Shown: positions 23,156 through 32,924, counted from the first letter of the stretch. The stretch: DNA of 37,706 nt from Lachnospiraceae bacterium (GCA_021203305.1 JAJQBK010000028.1:14151-51856), one strand, 5' to 3'. Notes: generated by a model not told the origin, from the letters alone. Made by a program: numbers and translations.

Positions 23156-25045
23156 CTAAAACCCCGTCCTGTCGTCGATTTCCGGTATTTCCTCCGCCGC
23201 CCCCGGTTCTCTCACCGCCTCCAGCACGTAAATCGTCCTGGCCGGCACGGTCAGCGTTCTCTCAGGCTCATGGTCCTCCGCAAGCTTTTCGGTGGCAAGC
23301 ACCACCCGCCAGCACAGGCCCTTTCTCAATAACGGCAGGGCGCATTCATGGGTCTGCCAGTGCATATTGAAAGCCAGGAACAGAAGGCTGTCCGGCTTGC
23401 CCTCCTCCGTTTTTGCGTAAGCACCGTTCAGCAGCACCCCCAGCTCCCTTCTGTACGGCTCGGAGGACGTCATATAGGCCTCCAGCCCGTGGAAGGAAAT
23501 ATCCGGATAGCCAAGCCCCTTCACGTCCGCGCCGGTCAGCGGCTGATCCATGTGCAGAATCGGGTGCGCCCTGCGGAATGCCAGGAGCTCCTTCACAAAC
23601 TGATAAAGCTCCCCGTTCTTTTTCAGGTCGCGCCAGTTGACCCAGGCGGTTTCATTGTCCTGATTGTAGGGGTTATTGTTGCCCTTCTGGGTTTTGGACA
23701 TCTCGTCCCCCATGAAAAGATAGGGAATGCCCTGGCTTAAAGCCAGCATAGTGAAAATATTTTTCTTCTGCTTCTCGCGGAGGGCGGTCACCGCCTTTTT
23801 GCGGGAGGGACCCTCCTCGCCGCAGTTCCAGCTGTGATTATAACCGGAGCCGTCCCGGTTGTCCTCGCCGTTGTCCTCATTATGCTTATAATCATAGCTT
23901 ACCAGGTCATTGACCCGGAAGCTGTTGTAATCCGCCACGCTGTTCATATAAGCGACGGACCGGCCGTTTCTTTTCAGCGCCTCCATCATATCGCCCAGGG
24001 TATGCTCATCGCCCTTCAGAAACCGGCGGTATGCGATCATCGGATTCTCATTGAAGGCGCAGAAGCGTTTGGCCAAAGACTGCTGATTTCTGTCAGAAAG
24101 GGGCCTGTCCTCGAAGCCATAATAAATCAGTCTGACATCGGACAGCAGGGGAGCGCTTTCGACAAGCTCCATATTGATATGATCCGCCATGATCTGAAAG
24201 CCGTCCACCCGGTATTCCAGCGTCCAGTGCTCCAGAATGGAAAGAATCTCCCGCTCATTGACCGTACGCGGAAAATAAAACTGCATCCACAGCTCCATCC
24301 CCCGGACATGGCAGGCCTTCACCAGATCCTTAAATTCCGTAACAGCATCCTTTCCCGCGGCATAGGAAGCCTTGGGCGCGTAATAAAAGCCCTCCCGGTA
24401 TCCCCAGTAATTCAGCTTCTTTTCTGTCTTTTCCGGGGAATATCCACCATAAGGTGTTCCCACGGGATGGGCGTTACCGGCGCTTTTCTCCGCCTCAATA
24501 AACTCATAGGCCGGCTGCAGAAGCAGAGTGGTTACACCAAGCTCCTGAAGATAGTCCAGCTTCTCCGCCACGCCCGCGAAGGTACCCTTATGCTTACAGC
24601 CGCTGCTGGAATGTCTGGTAAAGCCCCGCACATGAAGGCCGTACACTACCGTCTGGGAAAGAGGAATGTACGGGCGCCTGCTGTTCTCCCAGTCATAATT
24701 CCTCTCCGTCAGGATGCTTTCCATCTGAGCAGCCTCAAGCTCCTCCCCGTAAGCATGCTTCACAAACTGCGCGCCGTTTTTATCCGGTACTGTTTCTCCC
24801 TCTTCATAAAAAGCGGCCAGCGTGTACTCTCCCGGCACATTCTCTATCCGCATGGAATAGACGCTCCCGCAGCGGTACGTCTCATCAAAGGGGATTCGAA
24901 GCTCCTCCGATCCGGGGCGCGCGGATTTCAGCACCACCCCGCAGTCCGCTCCCCGGCTGACAAAGGAGGCCCGGATGGCCCGGCCCTGACGCCGGATGCC
25001 CAGTGGATAAGGGGTCGAAGGTCTGGTAGTAAAGGTATTGTTCAT
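23156..25045 (-). CDS. GlgX/isoamylase-like GH13 protein lacking catalytic residues
   Basis: In this 629-residue protein residues 1-130 form a CBM48-like domain and residues ~133-520 a GH13 barrel of the glycogen-debranching type (NYWGYREGFYYAPKASYA, DLVSYDYKHNEDNGEDNRDG, FMGDEMSKTQKGNNNPYNQ). The four GH13 motifs are degraded. Region I reads ELWMQFYFPRTV instead of a DxxxNH pattern. Region II reads RVDGFQIMAD, with Met286 at the nucleophile position. Region III reads LIYYGFED, with Tyr309 in place of the acid Glu. Region IV reads DYNSF, with Tyr-Asn in place of His-Asp. It is therefore probably a glucan-binding pseudoenzyme. AAAGGAG precedes ATG 25045. A catalytically intact glgB lies 6 kb away. 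Confidence 0.85.
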   Translation of the reverse strand: MNNTFTTRPSTPYPLGIRRQGRAIRASFVSRGADCGVVLKSARPGSEELRIPFDETYRCGSVYSMRIENVPGEYTLAAFYEEGETVPDKNGAQFVKHAYGEELEAAQMESILTERNYDWENSRRPYIPLSQTVVYGLHVRGFTRHSSSGCKHKGTFAGVAEKLDYLQELGVTTLLLQPAYEFIEAEKSAGNAHPVGTPYGGYSPEKTEKKLNYWGYREGFYYAPKASYAAGKDAVTEFKDLVKACHVRGMELWMQFYFPRTVNEREILSILEHWTLEYRVDGFQIMADHINMELVESAPLLSDVRLIYYGFEDRPLSDRNQQSLAKRFCAFNENPMIAYRRFLKGDEHTLGDMMEALKRNGRSVAYMNSVADYNSFRVNDLVSYDYKHNEDNGEDNRDGSGYNHSWNCGEEGPSRKKAVTALREKQKKNIFTMLALSQGIPYLFMGDEMSKTQKGNNNPYNQDNETAWVNWRDLKKNGELYQFVKELLAFRRAHPILHMDQPLTGADVKGLGYPDISFHGLEAYMTSSEPYRRELGVLLNGAYAKTEEGKPDSLLFLAFNMHWQTHECALPLLRKGLCWRVVLATEKLAEDHEPERTLTVPARTIYVLEAVREPGAAEEIPEIDDRTGF

Positions 25046-25192
25046 GAGCGGTTCTCCTTTGAATAATCTTGTCTTATTCTACCATATATCGCGTAAAGGA
25101 GTAAAGATTTTCTTTTCGGGAGTGGGAATATAATGTTGCTTTTTTTTGTAAAAAAGGGTAGTATAGGAAGAGCTTTTAAAGGAGGACATTCC

Positions 25193-25510
25193 ATGACATA
25201 CGAAAACGAACCCATTGACGAGGAAATGACCGTCACTCTGGATCTGGAGGACGGACGCACGGTGGAGTGCGCCGTCATCACCATCCTGGAGGTGGAGGGT
25301 AAAGATTATATTGTACTGCAGCCCCTGGATGAAAAGGGCGAAAATGAGGACGGGGAGGTGTGGTTCTACCGCTACAGCGAAAATCCAGACGATCCGAATG
25401 AGGAGCCCAAGCTTGGCTATATCGATGACGACGATGAATACGAAGCCGTTGATGAAGCATTCGAGGAATTTCTGGACGACGTGGAATTCGATGAGATTGT
25501 GGACGAGTAA
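25193..25510 (+). CDS. DUF1292 family protein
   Basis: This 105-residue, strongly acidic protein begins MTYENEPIDEEMTVTLDLED. The family core is visible as CAVITILEVEGKDYIVLQPL followed by GEVWFYRYSEN, and the C-terminus is an acidic run ending FDEIVDE. ATG 25193 has AAAGGAGG seven nt upstream. DUF1292 (YrzB-like) proteins are common in Firmicutes, often near yrrK or alaS, which are absent here. The function is unknown. It diverges from the GlgX-like gene, and the 147-bp gap should hold both promoters. Confidence 0.9.
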   Translation: MTYENEPIDEEMTVTLDLEDGRTVECAVITILEVEGKDYIVLQPLDEKGENEDGEVWFYRYSENPDDPNEEPKLGYIDDDDEYEAVDEAFEEFLDDVEFDEIVDE

Positions 25511-25563
25511 CAGGCCCGCGAAACCGGTTTCCCGGGAAATCGTTTCTCAGAAAATCTGAATGC

Positions 25564-25642
25564 TGTTGGAAGTATTTGAACCGTGAAACCTGTCGGAAGC
25601 ATTTGCCCATGAAACCCGTCAGAATCACTTTAGCCGTGAAGC
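25564..25642. repeat. Three degenerate 26-27 bp tandem repeats
   Basis: The units are 25564-25590, 25591-25616 and 25617-25642, each of the form TGT-GGAAG-ATTTG...CGTGAAACC. They lie between the DUF1292 stop and the terminator, and the last copy forms the left arm of that terminator. Confidence 0.7.
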
Positions 25643-25668
25643 AGAACCACTGTTTCACGGCGTTTTTT
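25633..25668 (+). terminator. Terminator of the DUF1292 gene
   Basis: GCCGTGAA (25633-25640) pairs with TTCACGGC (25654-25661). A further inner CAG/CTG pairing is present, and GTTTTTT follows. It overlaps the 3' end of the convergent helicase gene. Confidence 0.85.
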
Positions 25669-27424
25669 CTTCCAGCAGTCTGTGAAGGAACATGCTCGGT
25701 CTCTTCAGATGCCCGGCTTCCCCGCTGATGTAGTAGATTTCCAGCGTGCGCTTCGCCCTGGTCATCGCCACGTACAGAAGCCTGCGCTCCTCCTCGATCT
25801 CCTCCTTTGACAGATTTTTACCGCGGGGCATTCGGCCCTCATTTACGTCCGGCAGGATCACCGTATCATATTCCAGCCCCTTGGAACCGTGCATGGTCAT
25901 CAGATGGACGCCGCTTTGGGGCTTCGCTTTTTTATTTTCCCTTAGCTGCAGCTGCCGGTCCGTCTCCGCATATTCCAGCCAGTCCCTCACCTCCGTGTAC
26001 TGCTCCATCTCCCCGGAAATTTCCTCATACTGCTCTAAAATTTCCTCATACTGGTCTTCCGCTCTGGAGAGCGTATTTTTCAGATAGCGGCCGTAGCCGA
26101 TTCCAATCCAGATATATTTCATGGCAAGGGAGGTCCGCATTCCCTTCAGGTGCTTTACCTGGGAGGCCAGAGGCGCCGGAAGAGATGTGAAATTCACAAT
26201 CTGCTCCCGGGTGATAAAGCGGTTGGGCTTATTGGCGATTCTCAGAATATCCTTCCTCTCCCCCGTTCCCAGGCCAAGCTTCAGATAAGCCTCCACATCC
26301 AGATACCAGTCCTCCTCAAAAACGCTTCTGACGTTCTCTTTTATCTGATAGGGGACGCCGGCCTTTCTCAGGCGGTGGGTGAAGGCCCCCAGCTCCTTGT
26401 TGGTGCGGCAGATCAGGGCGCACTCGTTGAGGTCGGGCTGCCCCAGCAGACAGGCCAGGATTTTTTCCTGCATGGCCTCCTGGTTGGGAAATGCCCGGAC
26501 CGCCACTCCCAGCTCTATCTGATCCTTGGGCCGGATGGCCTTCTCAAAACGGGACTGATTGTCGGAAATCACCTTCAGGGACGCCTGCACAATGCACTTC
26601 GCGGAGCGGAAATTCTGATCCAGCAAAATCTCCGTCACCGGCCTGTAATCCTCCAGAAAGCAGCGCGTAAGGCTTACCTGGGCGCCCCGGAATCGGTAGA
26701 CGCTCTGATCATCGTCTCCCACCAGAAACACCGATTTTGCCGGCCCGGTCAGAAGCTTTAAAATCTCATACTGCACCGGGTTCATGTCCTGACACTCGTC
26801 CACCAGGATAAAGGGAAAGGCCTTTACCAGCTGTTTTCTGATTTCCATATTGGACTTCAGCAGCTTCAGACAGGCAATCTGCAGCTCGTCAAAATCAAAA
26901 TATCCCTCCTGCCTCAGGGCCTCAGAGTACATCTGATAAATGGTCTCCACGTCCTTTGGCCCGATCTCATCGGAAAGGGGCAGCCGTTCCAAGTCCATCC
27001 CCACATTAATATAGAAGCCCAGCAGTTGCTCCGCCGCCTCCGCTATACCCCTGGAATTGTCCTGAAGCACGGTTTTGCAGGCGGATTTTATGAGCATCTG
27101 TTTGACATTGGAAGGAACCAGGGTTTTTGGAAATTTTCGGGAGTATGTTCTCAGAATAAAATAAAAGAATGAGTGAAATGTGCCAAACCAGGGTCTTTCC
27201 TGTGGCATCTTACGTGAAAAGCGTTGCTCCATCTGGACCGCGGCGGCCTTCGTGAAGGTAATCACCAGGATTTGGGAAGCGTCGACCTTGCGCTTCTCAA
27301 TCAGGCGGCGGACCCTCTCGGTGATCACCAGGGTCTTGCCGCTGCCGGGCCCCGCCAACACAAGGGCGGGACCCGTAAAATGATCGATGGCCCGCTCCTG
27401 GGCCGGTGTGAACTGATCAGCCAA
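25655..27424 (-). CDS. UvrD/PcrA-family DNA helicase, short form
   Basis: This SF1A helicase has about 589 residues. I chose TTG 27424 (LADQFTPAQERAIDHF), because GGAGG lies six nt upstream and the Q-motif follows directly; ATG 27442 has no ribosome site. Motifs are Walker A AGPGSGKT, Ia ITFTKAAAVQM, II ILVDECQDMN, III LVGDDDQSVYRFRGA, IV LDQNFRSAK, V MTMHGSKGLEYDTVILPDVNEG, and VI RRLLYVAMTRAKRTL. At under 600 residues it is shorter than PcrA/UvrD (~720-770), with no long C-terminal RNA-polymerase-interaction tail. It may therefore be a paralogue with a repair role and not the main PcrA. It converges on DUF1292 and lies downstream of gltX. Confidence 0.88.
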   Translation of the reverse strand: MADQFTPAQERAIDHFTGPALVLAGPGSGKTLVITERVRRLIEKRKVDASQILVITFTKAAAVQMEQRFSRKMPQERPWFGTFHSFFYFILRTYSRKFPKTLVPSNVKQMLIKSACKTVLQDNSRGIAEAAEQLLGFYINVGMDLERLPLSDEIGPKDVETIYQMYSEALRQEGYFDFDELQIACLKLLKSNMEIRKQLVKAFPFILVDECQDMNPVQYEILKLLTGPAKSVFLVGDDDQSVYRFRGAQVSLTRCFLEDYRPVTEILLDQNFRSAKCIVQASLKVISDNQSRFEKAIRPKDQIELGVAVRAFPNQEAMQEKILACLLGQPDLNECALICRTNKELGAFTHRLRKAGVPYQIKENVRSVFEEDWYLDVEAYLKLGLGTGERKDILRIANKPNRFITREQIVNFTSLPAPLASQVKHLKGMRTSLAMKYIWIGIGYGRYLKNTLSRAEDQYEEILEQYEEISGEMEQYTEVRDWLEYAETDRQLQLRENKKAKPQSGVHLMTMHGSKGLEYDTVILPDVNEGRMPRGKNLSKEEIEEERRLLYVAMTRAKRTLEIYYISGEAGHLKRPSMFLHRLLEEKTP

Positions 27425-27500
27425 GCGGTGCCTCCAAATCATCAAAATTGTGCACTTTTCTGTGCCGGTATAAACGTTTATCCAAACATGGCCTCCAAAT
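27425..27500 (-). repeat. Duplicated ribosome-site segment upstream of the helicase
   Basis: TTGATGATTTGGAGGC occurs twice on the minus strand, about 60 bp apart. The copy nearer the gene precedes the TTG start. The distal copy precedes ATG TTT GGA TAA, a three-codon frame. Confidence 0.6.
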
Positions 27501-27535
27501 CATCAATAGCACTTCTGCCCGTTGATGTCAGACGA

Positions 27536-29008
27536 TTATCCAAGGGCAGCCTCCAGCTTCGCGATTCCGGTTTTGATGCGGGACAGGGACTCTTCCTTGC
27601 CCAATACCTCCAGAATCTCGGTGGCTCCGGCGGGCGTGGTCTGTCTGCCGCTTAAGGCGGTGCGGATGGGCCACATTACAAATCCGTTCTTATAGCCCTT
27701 CTCCCCCGCGTAGGAAAGCAGCAGCTGATAGACGGCGTCGTTGGAATAATCCTCCTGCGCTTCCAGCAGGGGCAATACATCCTTTAACACCCCGAGAGAG
27801 CTCTCCGGCGTGGTCTTCATTTTCTTATGGCGGTACATTTCCGTGTCATATTCCGGCAAAGTCTCAAAGAAATCCACCATTTCCGTGATATCCGGGAAGA
27901 CCTCAATGCGAGTCTTGACCATAGCCGCAACCTTCCTCAGATCCTGCCCTTTCGTCAGAGCCGCCTCCAGATAAGGCCTTGCCTGTTCATAAAAAACATC
28001 AAAGTCCATGGCCTTGATATACTCGCCGTTCATCCATCTCAGCTTTCCGATATCAAAGACCGCGGGAGACTTATTAATCCTGTGATAGTCAAACTTCTCA
28101 ATCAGCTCCTCCATGGAAAAGATTTCCCGGTTTTCCTCGGGAGACCAGCCGAGGAGCGCGATATAGTTGACCACGGCCTCCGCCACAAAGCCCTGCTCTA
28201 AAAGATCCTCAAAGGAGGAATGGCCGCTTCTCTTGGAGAGCTTTTTGTGATTTTCATCGGTAATCAGAGGCAGATGGATATACACCGGCACCTGCCAGCC
28301 GAAGGCCTCGTACAGGCGCACATACTTTGGGGAGGAGGAAAGGTACTCGTTTCCCCGGACCACATGGGTGATGTTCATGGTATGGTCGTCCACCACGTTG
28401 GCAAAATTGTAGGTGGGATAGCCGTCGGACTTGATCAGAATCATGTCATCCAGCTCGGAGTTGTCCACTGTGATGTCCCCGTAAAGCTCGTCATGGAAGG
28501 TTGTGGTGCCCTCGGTGGGATTATTCTGCCGGATGACAAAGGGCTTGCCGGCGGCCAGGTTGGCCTCTACCTCCTCTTTGGAGAGGGAAAGGCAGTGCTT
28601 GTCATAGACGGTGATCTCCTTGGTCTCTCCGTCCATCTCGATGGTCCGGCGCAGGCCCTCCAGCCGCTCCTTGTCGCAGAAGCAGTAATAGGCCTCGCCC
28701 TTGTCGACCAGCTCTCTGGCATATTTCATATAAATACCGGTCTTCATGCGCTCGCTCTGCACATAGGGGCCGTAGCCGCCGTCCTTGTCCGGCCCCTCAT
28801 CCGGAATCAGGCCCGTCTTGTCCAGAGTCCTGTTGATGATATCCACAGCTCCCTCCACCTGCCTCTCCTGGTCAGTGTCCTCGATACGCAGGACGAAGGT
28901 GCCGTTTTCGTGCTTTGCAATTAAATATTCGTATAAGCCGGTGCGCAGGTTCCCCACGTGCATTCTGCCGGTGGGGCTGGGGGCGTAGCGGGTTCTGATT
29001 TTCGTCAT
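27536..29008 (-). CDS. gltX: Glutamate-tRNA ligase
   Basis: This class I aminoacyl-tRNA synthetase has 490 residues. The HIGH-type motif is [18 protein letters not shown] (residues 9-26), followed by [10 protein letters not shown]. The KMSKS-type motif is [10 protein letters not shown]. The C-terminal anticodon-binding part ends [27 protein letters not shown] lies eight nt upstream of the ATG. The upstream gap contains the palindromic element at 29147-29342; I see no T-box. Many Clostridia use this enzyme as a non-discriminating GluRS with the Glu-tRNA amidotransferase; specificity cannot be read here. Confidence 0.97.
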   Translation of the reverse strand: MTKIRTRYAPSPTGRMHVGNLRTGLYEYLIAKHENGTFVLRIEDTDQERQVEGAVDIINRTLDKTGLIPDEGPDKDGGYGPYVQSERMKTGIYMKYARELVDKGEAYYCFCDKERLEGLRRTIEMDGETKEITVYDKHCLSLSKEEVEANLAAGKPFVIRQNNPTEGTTTFHDELYGDITVDNSELDDMILIKSDGYPTYNFANVVDDHTMNITHVVRGNEYLSSSPKYVRLYEAFGWQVPVYIHLPLITDENHKKLSKRSGHSSFEDLLEQGFVAEAVVNYIALLGWSPEENREIFSMEELIEKFDYHRINKSPAVFDIGKLRWMNGEYIKAMDFDVFYEQARPYLEAALTKGQDLRKVAAMVKTRIEVFPDITEMVDFFETLPEYDTEMYRHKKMKTTPESSLGVLKDVLPLLEAQEDYSNDAVYQLLLSYAGEKGYKNGFVMWPIRTALSGRQTTPAGATEILEVLGKEESLSRIKTGIAKLEAALG

Positions 29009-29146
29009 TCTGTTTTCCTCTCCTCACAATTTAAATCTCAATCACTATACCGCAATTTTAATCACTTCTCAAGTAGTATTCTAAATTTTTCTTTTTCTAA
29101 ATTTCTGCAACCACCATTCACAGCTATACCGACTTTGCAAATCAGA

Positions 29147-29342
29147 GCAGGGAAATGAAATATCTGTTTCGCGATTTATGTGCTGCGGAGATGAGACTTA
29201 CAACGAAACTGCCACCGGCAGTTCCGTTGCATGCTGGGCAATTGACAATCGTGGAAGCCTCTGCTGAACACGATTGTCATGCCCATAGGCTCATCGCAGC
29301 GTTCAGCACATCATGAGCAAAACAGATATTTCATTTCCCTGC
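29147..29342. repeat. Palindromic intergenic element A
   Basis: The 23-bp perfect arms lie at 29147-29169 and 29320-29342 (GCAGGGAAATGAAAT... and its inverse). Inside are GTGCTG/CAGCAC, a hairpin CAACG-AACTGCC/GGCAGTT-CGTTG at about 29202-29230, and an 11-bp hairpin TGACAATCGTG (29243-29253) / CACGATTGTCA (29269-29279) with loop GAAGCCTCTGCTGAA. It lies in the gap between the hydrogenase stop (29380) and gltX (29008). The remaining bases of 29009-29379 contain no gene. Confidence 0.85.
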
Positions 29343-29379
29343 GAGACTTTGCTATTAATATAGCTGTAAATAACACCCT

Positions 29380-30876
29380 CTACATATTCTCCGGAATCTT
29401 CCGCTCCGAGGTATTGGCATATTGCGTCACGGCTTTCGTGGCCTGGGGGATGGTGATGTTGGTACCGGCACCGGCCACGCAGCCGCCGGGACAGGCCATA
29501 CCCTCGATAAGGTAGCCGTTCAGCCTTCCGGCCTTGGCCATCAGCAGAGCCTTGCGGCAGTCCTCCAGCCCCTGGGCGTGCTCGATTTTGACCTCCGTTC
29601 CCGGATAATAGGCGTCAATGGCTTTTTTGATAGCTCCCGCGACTCCCCCGGCCACGCCATAGCCTCTGCCAAGGGCGGTGGCCCGGTTCATCTTTTCCGC
29701 CTCCTCCTGCTCCTTCATTTCATTTAAAAAGATACCCTTTGCCTCAAAAATCCCTGCCAGCTCCTCAAAGGTGATGACAAAGTCCACATCGGAGCGCACC
29801 GTGCGTCTGCTGGCCTCCAGTTTCTTGGACACACAGGGGCCGATGAAAACCACCGAGGCTTTCGGGTGCTCCTGCTTGATGATTCGCGCGGTAGCCACCA
29901 TGGGGGTCAGCTCGTTGGATATCTTGTCAATGGTCTCCGGAAAATATTTTTTGGCAAGGACGGACCAGGAGGGACAGCAGCTGGTCAGGGAGAACTTCTG
30001 CTTGCCGCTGGCCACCTCCTCCACATAGTGCCGCGCCTCCTGCAGACAGCCGTAATCCGCCCCCAGCGCCGTCTCATAGACCTCCTCGAAACCCAGAGAC
30101 AGCAGCGCCTCCTTCAACATCTGGGGCGTCACGCCATTACCAAACTGCCCCACAAAGGCGGGAGCCACCTGGGCGATGATCTCCCTGCCGCTCTGCAGTG
30201 CCCGAATCAGCTGGAAAATCTGAGATTTGTCCGCGATAGCGCCGAATGGACAGCTGACCATGCACATGCCGCAGGTCACGCACTTGTCCGAATCAATGAC
30301 CGCCCGGCCATGTTCGCCGGTGCCGATGGCTTTCACGCCGCAGGCCTTCATGCAGGGACGAACCGAGTGGGAAATGGCGTCATAGGGACAGACCTCCCTA
30401 CACTTGCCGCACTTGATACATTTTTCCTGATCAATATAGGATTTGCCGTTTTTCACGATCATGGCACCCCGGGGACAGACCTCCCTGCAAGGATGGGCCG
30501 CGCAGCCCATGCACACCTCCGTCACCTCAAACTTATTCTCCGGGCAGGCATGGCAGGCGGAGGGAATCACCTGCAATAGCGGTGGTTCGTAATATTTTTC
30601 ATCAATATTGGACAGCTCCACACCCTGACTGACGTTGACGGGCACATCCTCCGGCCTCAGACTCATTCCCAGGGCCAGGCGCAGCCGCTCCCGCACCACC
30701 TCCCGCTCCCGGTACACGTTCTCCCAATTGGGGTTGTCCTCGCTTTCCACGATGGTGTAGGGCAGATTTTCCATGTCCGCGGCCAAGTCTTTGGAATAAT
30801 ACGCCAGATTGGCGATCTCCTTAAATACTCTGCGGCGATTTTTGCGCACCTCGGTGTCGATGCCTCTCATGCTCAT
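29380..30876 (-). CDS. Monomeric [FeFe]-hydrogenase with ferredoxin domain
   Basis: The enzyme has 498 residues. ATG 30876 (MSMRGIDTEV) has AGGAGG six nt upstream. An N-terminal helical segment is followed by a Cys-rich part (CHACPENKF, CMGCAAHPCREVCP) and two more [4Fe-4S] motifs (CIKCGKCREVCPYD, CVTCGMCMVSCPFGA). The H-cluster domain has L1 TSCCPSW, L2 GPCVSKKLEA and L3 EGMACPGGCVAGAG, so all four H-cluster cysteines are present. The layout fits the group B type, whose role in fermentation is thought to be ferredoxin-linked H2 metabolism; direction and partner are inferred. It is cytoplasmic, with no signal peptide. Maturases HydEFG are not in the window. Confidence 0.92.
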   Translation of the reverse strand: MSMRGIDTEVRKNRRRVFKEIANLAYYSKDLAADMENLPYTIVESEDNPNWENVYREREVVRERLRLALGMSLRPEDVPVNVSQGVELSNIDEKYYEPPLLQVIPSACHACPENKFEVTEVCMGCAAHPCREVCPRGAMIVKNGKSYIDQEKCIKCGKCREVCPYDAISHSVRPCMKACGVKAIGTGEHGRAVIDSDKCVTCGMCMVSCPFGAIADKSQIFQLIRALQSGREIIAQVAPAFVGQFGNGVTPQMLKEALLSLGFEEVYETALGADYGCLQEARHYVEEVASGKQKFSLTSCCPSWSVLAKKYFPETIDKISNELTPMVATARIIKQEHPKASVVFIGPCVSKKLEASRRTVRSDVDFVITFEELAGIFEAKGIFLNEMKEQEEAEKMNRATALGRGYGVAGGVAGAIKKAIDAYYPGTEVKIEHAQGLEDCRKALLMAKAGRLNGYLIEGMACPGGCVAGAGTNITIPQATKAVTQYANTSERKIPENM

Positions 30877-31127
30877 GGCGGACCTCCTGAAACAAAAGAA
30901 TCTTTTCCTGTTTTCAACACCGCGTTCTCCTGACAGAAATCCATCAGATTCCAATCTTTCTGTCATGGGAAAACGCTGTGTCTTATCCGCCAACATTATA
31001 TATGATAGTTAATTTTTTATCAATATCTTTTCAAAAAAATATTGTCCGCGCATGGGGAAGCATCCAAAGGCGTCTCGTACACCGTATGGCGTCCTGTAAA
31101 GGAGGGAAAGCGGCTGTGAATAACGAA

Positions 31128-32924
31128 TTACTCCACAACCTCATAGTACCTTGCGCTGAAACGCGGCAACTCAAACACAAACTCCCCGCTCTTTGTCAGC
31201 CCCTGATCCGCGCTCTTCTCCCGGGTCGCGCCCCCGAAGCGCTCCCAGTCGCTGTCCAGCTTCAGCTTCAGATTTTTCGCCTTCGGCACTGTGAGCCGGT
31301 AATCCTTCTGCTCCTGATCCGAAAAATTGAAGATCGCCAGAATCCTCTGCCTTTCGCTTCTGCGCTCAAACACGTACACGCACTGTTTTTCCTGATGGCA
31401 GTCCAGCCACTCAAAGCCCTCCCTCTGAAAATCCATCCGCCAGAGGGCGTCGTTTTTCTCATATATTTTATTTAACTCCATCATAAAATGGTGGAACGCG
31501 TCATGGGCCGGATAGCTCAGAAGCTCCCAGTCCTGCTGCCTCTTTTCATCCCACTCCCGCAGCTGGCCGATCTCATTTCCCATGAAATTCATTTTTTTGC
31601 CGGGATGGGCGTACATATACATGTACATGGCCCTGGCCTGAGGGAATTTCTGATCATAGAAGCCGTTCATTTTCTGCAAAATCGTGGCCTTTCCATGAAC
31701 CACCTCGTCATGGGAAAAAGGCATGATAAATTTTTCATTATAATTATACATCATGGAAAAGGTCAGCTTGTGGTACATGTCCGTCCGCGCCTGGGGGTCC
31801 GCCTTAAAATAGGTCAGGGTGTCGTTCATCCAGCCCAGGTCCCACTTGTAGTCAAAGCCCAGGCCGTCCTCCTCCACCGGCTCCGTCACCTTCGAATAGG
31901 AGGAGGAATCCTCGGCGATCAGCATACAGGACGGGAAGCGTTTTTTCAGGCCCAGATTCATGTTTTTGACAAACTGCACCCCGGGGCCGTTCTCTCCCCG
32001 GTCGGAATTCCCCTGCCAGTAAATGATGTTGCTGATGGCGTCCATGCGCAGGCCGTCAAAATGAAATTCCTTCAGCCAGTAACAGGCGCTGGACTGTAAA
32101 AAAGAGCGCACCTCTCCTCTGGAATGCATGAAATTACAGCTTCCCCACTGGTTATAGCCCACATCGCCGTGAGGGTACTCGTAGAGCGCCGTGCCGTCAT
32201 ACTGCCAGAGCGCGTAATCATTGCAGGCAAAATGCACCGGCACAAAGTCCAGAAGCACGCCGATCTGGTTCTCATGCATTTTATTTATGAAATAACGTAA
32301 ATCGGACGGGGTGCCGTAGCGTGAGGTCGGGGAAAAGAAGCCTGTCGCCTGATAGCCCCAGGACTCGTCCGAGGGATATTCGCACAGAGGCATGACCTCC
32401 ACATAATTATAGCGGTTTTCCTTCAGATACTCCACAAGCCTGTCGGCGACCTCCCTGTAGGTGTACCAGTCCTCCTGGCGCTCACCAGGCTTTTTCCAGG
32501 AGCCCATGTGCATCTCATAAATATTCAGCGGTCTCTCCCCCATGACGGAGCGCTTTTTCATCCAGGAGGCGTCGTCAAATTCCTCCTCCCGCAGAGTGGA
32601 AATGACGGAGGCGCTGGCCGGTCTTAACTCCGCGAAAAAGCCGTAGGGGTCGCAGTGGTCGATGACCCTGCCGTCCCTGTAATGGATACGATATTTGTAC
32701 ATCATCCCCTCTTTGGCCTCCGGCAGAGTAAGCTCCCAGAAGTTGCCGTCCAGCACCTTTATCATCGGAGCTTCCTGCCAGCTGTTGAACTCTCCGATGA
32801 CGCCGACAGCAGCGGCGGACGGAGCGAAAGTGCGGAATACGGTGCCGCCCTGCCAGATGGTGTGGGCGCCGAGGAACTGATAAGCTTCAAATTCCTGACC
32901 TGTGTAGAAACCGAATAAATCCAT
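31128..32924 (-). CDS. glgB: 1,4-alpha-glucan branching enzyme
   Basis: This 598-residue GH13 branching enzyme has an N-terminal CBM48 (FRTFAPSAAAVGVIGEFNSW). The barrel keeps all catalytic parts: DFVPVHFA, nucleophile Asp in FDGLRMDAIS, acid Glu in LIAEDSS, and the third acid in PFSHDEVVHGK. The region KKMNFMGNEIGQ and a C-terminal beta domain follow. AGGAGG lies four nt before ATG 32924. Palindromic element B lies in its upstream leader region. No other glg synthesis gene is in the window; the GlgX-like gene at 23156 is the only other glucan-related one. It is divergent from the TetR-type gene, which may regulate it. Confidence 0.95.
   Translation of the reverse strand: MDLFGFYTGQEFEAYQFLGAHTIWQGGTVFRTFAPSAAAVGVIGEFNSWQEAPMIKVLDGNFWELTLPEAKEGMMYKYRIHYRDGRVIDHCDPYGFFAELRPASASVISTLREEEFDDASWMKKRSVMGERPLNIYEMHMGSWKKPGERQEDWYTYREVADRLVEYLKENRYNYVEVMPLCEYPSDESWGYQATGFFSPTSRYGTPSDLRYFINKMHENQIGVLLDFVPVHFACNDYALWQYDGTALYEYPHGDVGYNQWGSCNFMHSRGEVRSFLQSSACYWLKEFHFDGLRMDAISNIIYWQGNSDRGENGPGVQFVKNMNLGLKKRFPSCMLIAEDSSSYSKVTEPVEEDGLGFDYKWDLGWMNDTLTYFKADPQARTDMYHKLTFSMMYNYNEKFIMPFSHDEVVHGKATILQKMNGFYDQKFPQARAMYMYMYAHPGKKMNFMGNEIGQLREWDEKRQQDWELLSYPAHDAFHHFMMELNKIYEKNDALWRMDFQREGFEWLDCHQEKQCVYVFERRSERQRILAIFNFSDQEQKDYRLTVPKAKNLKLKLDSDWERFGGATREKSADQGLTKSGEFVFELPRFSARYYEVVE

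Noticed and set aside
23834-25066. 410-codon open frame on the plus strand
   Set aside because: It is the mirror of the GlgX-like gene, whose motifs and ribosome site are clear.
29009-29146. T-box leader before gltX
   Set aside because: No T-box sequence or specifier stem is visible; the structured part belongs to palindromic element A.
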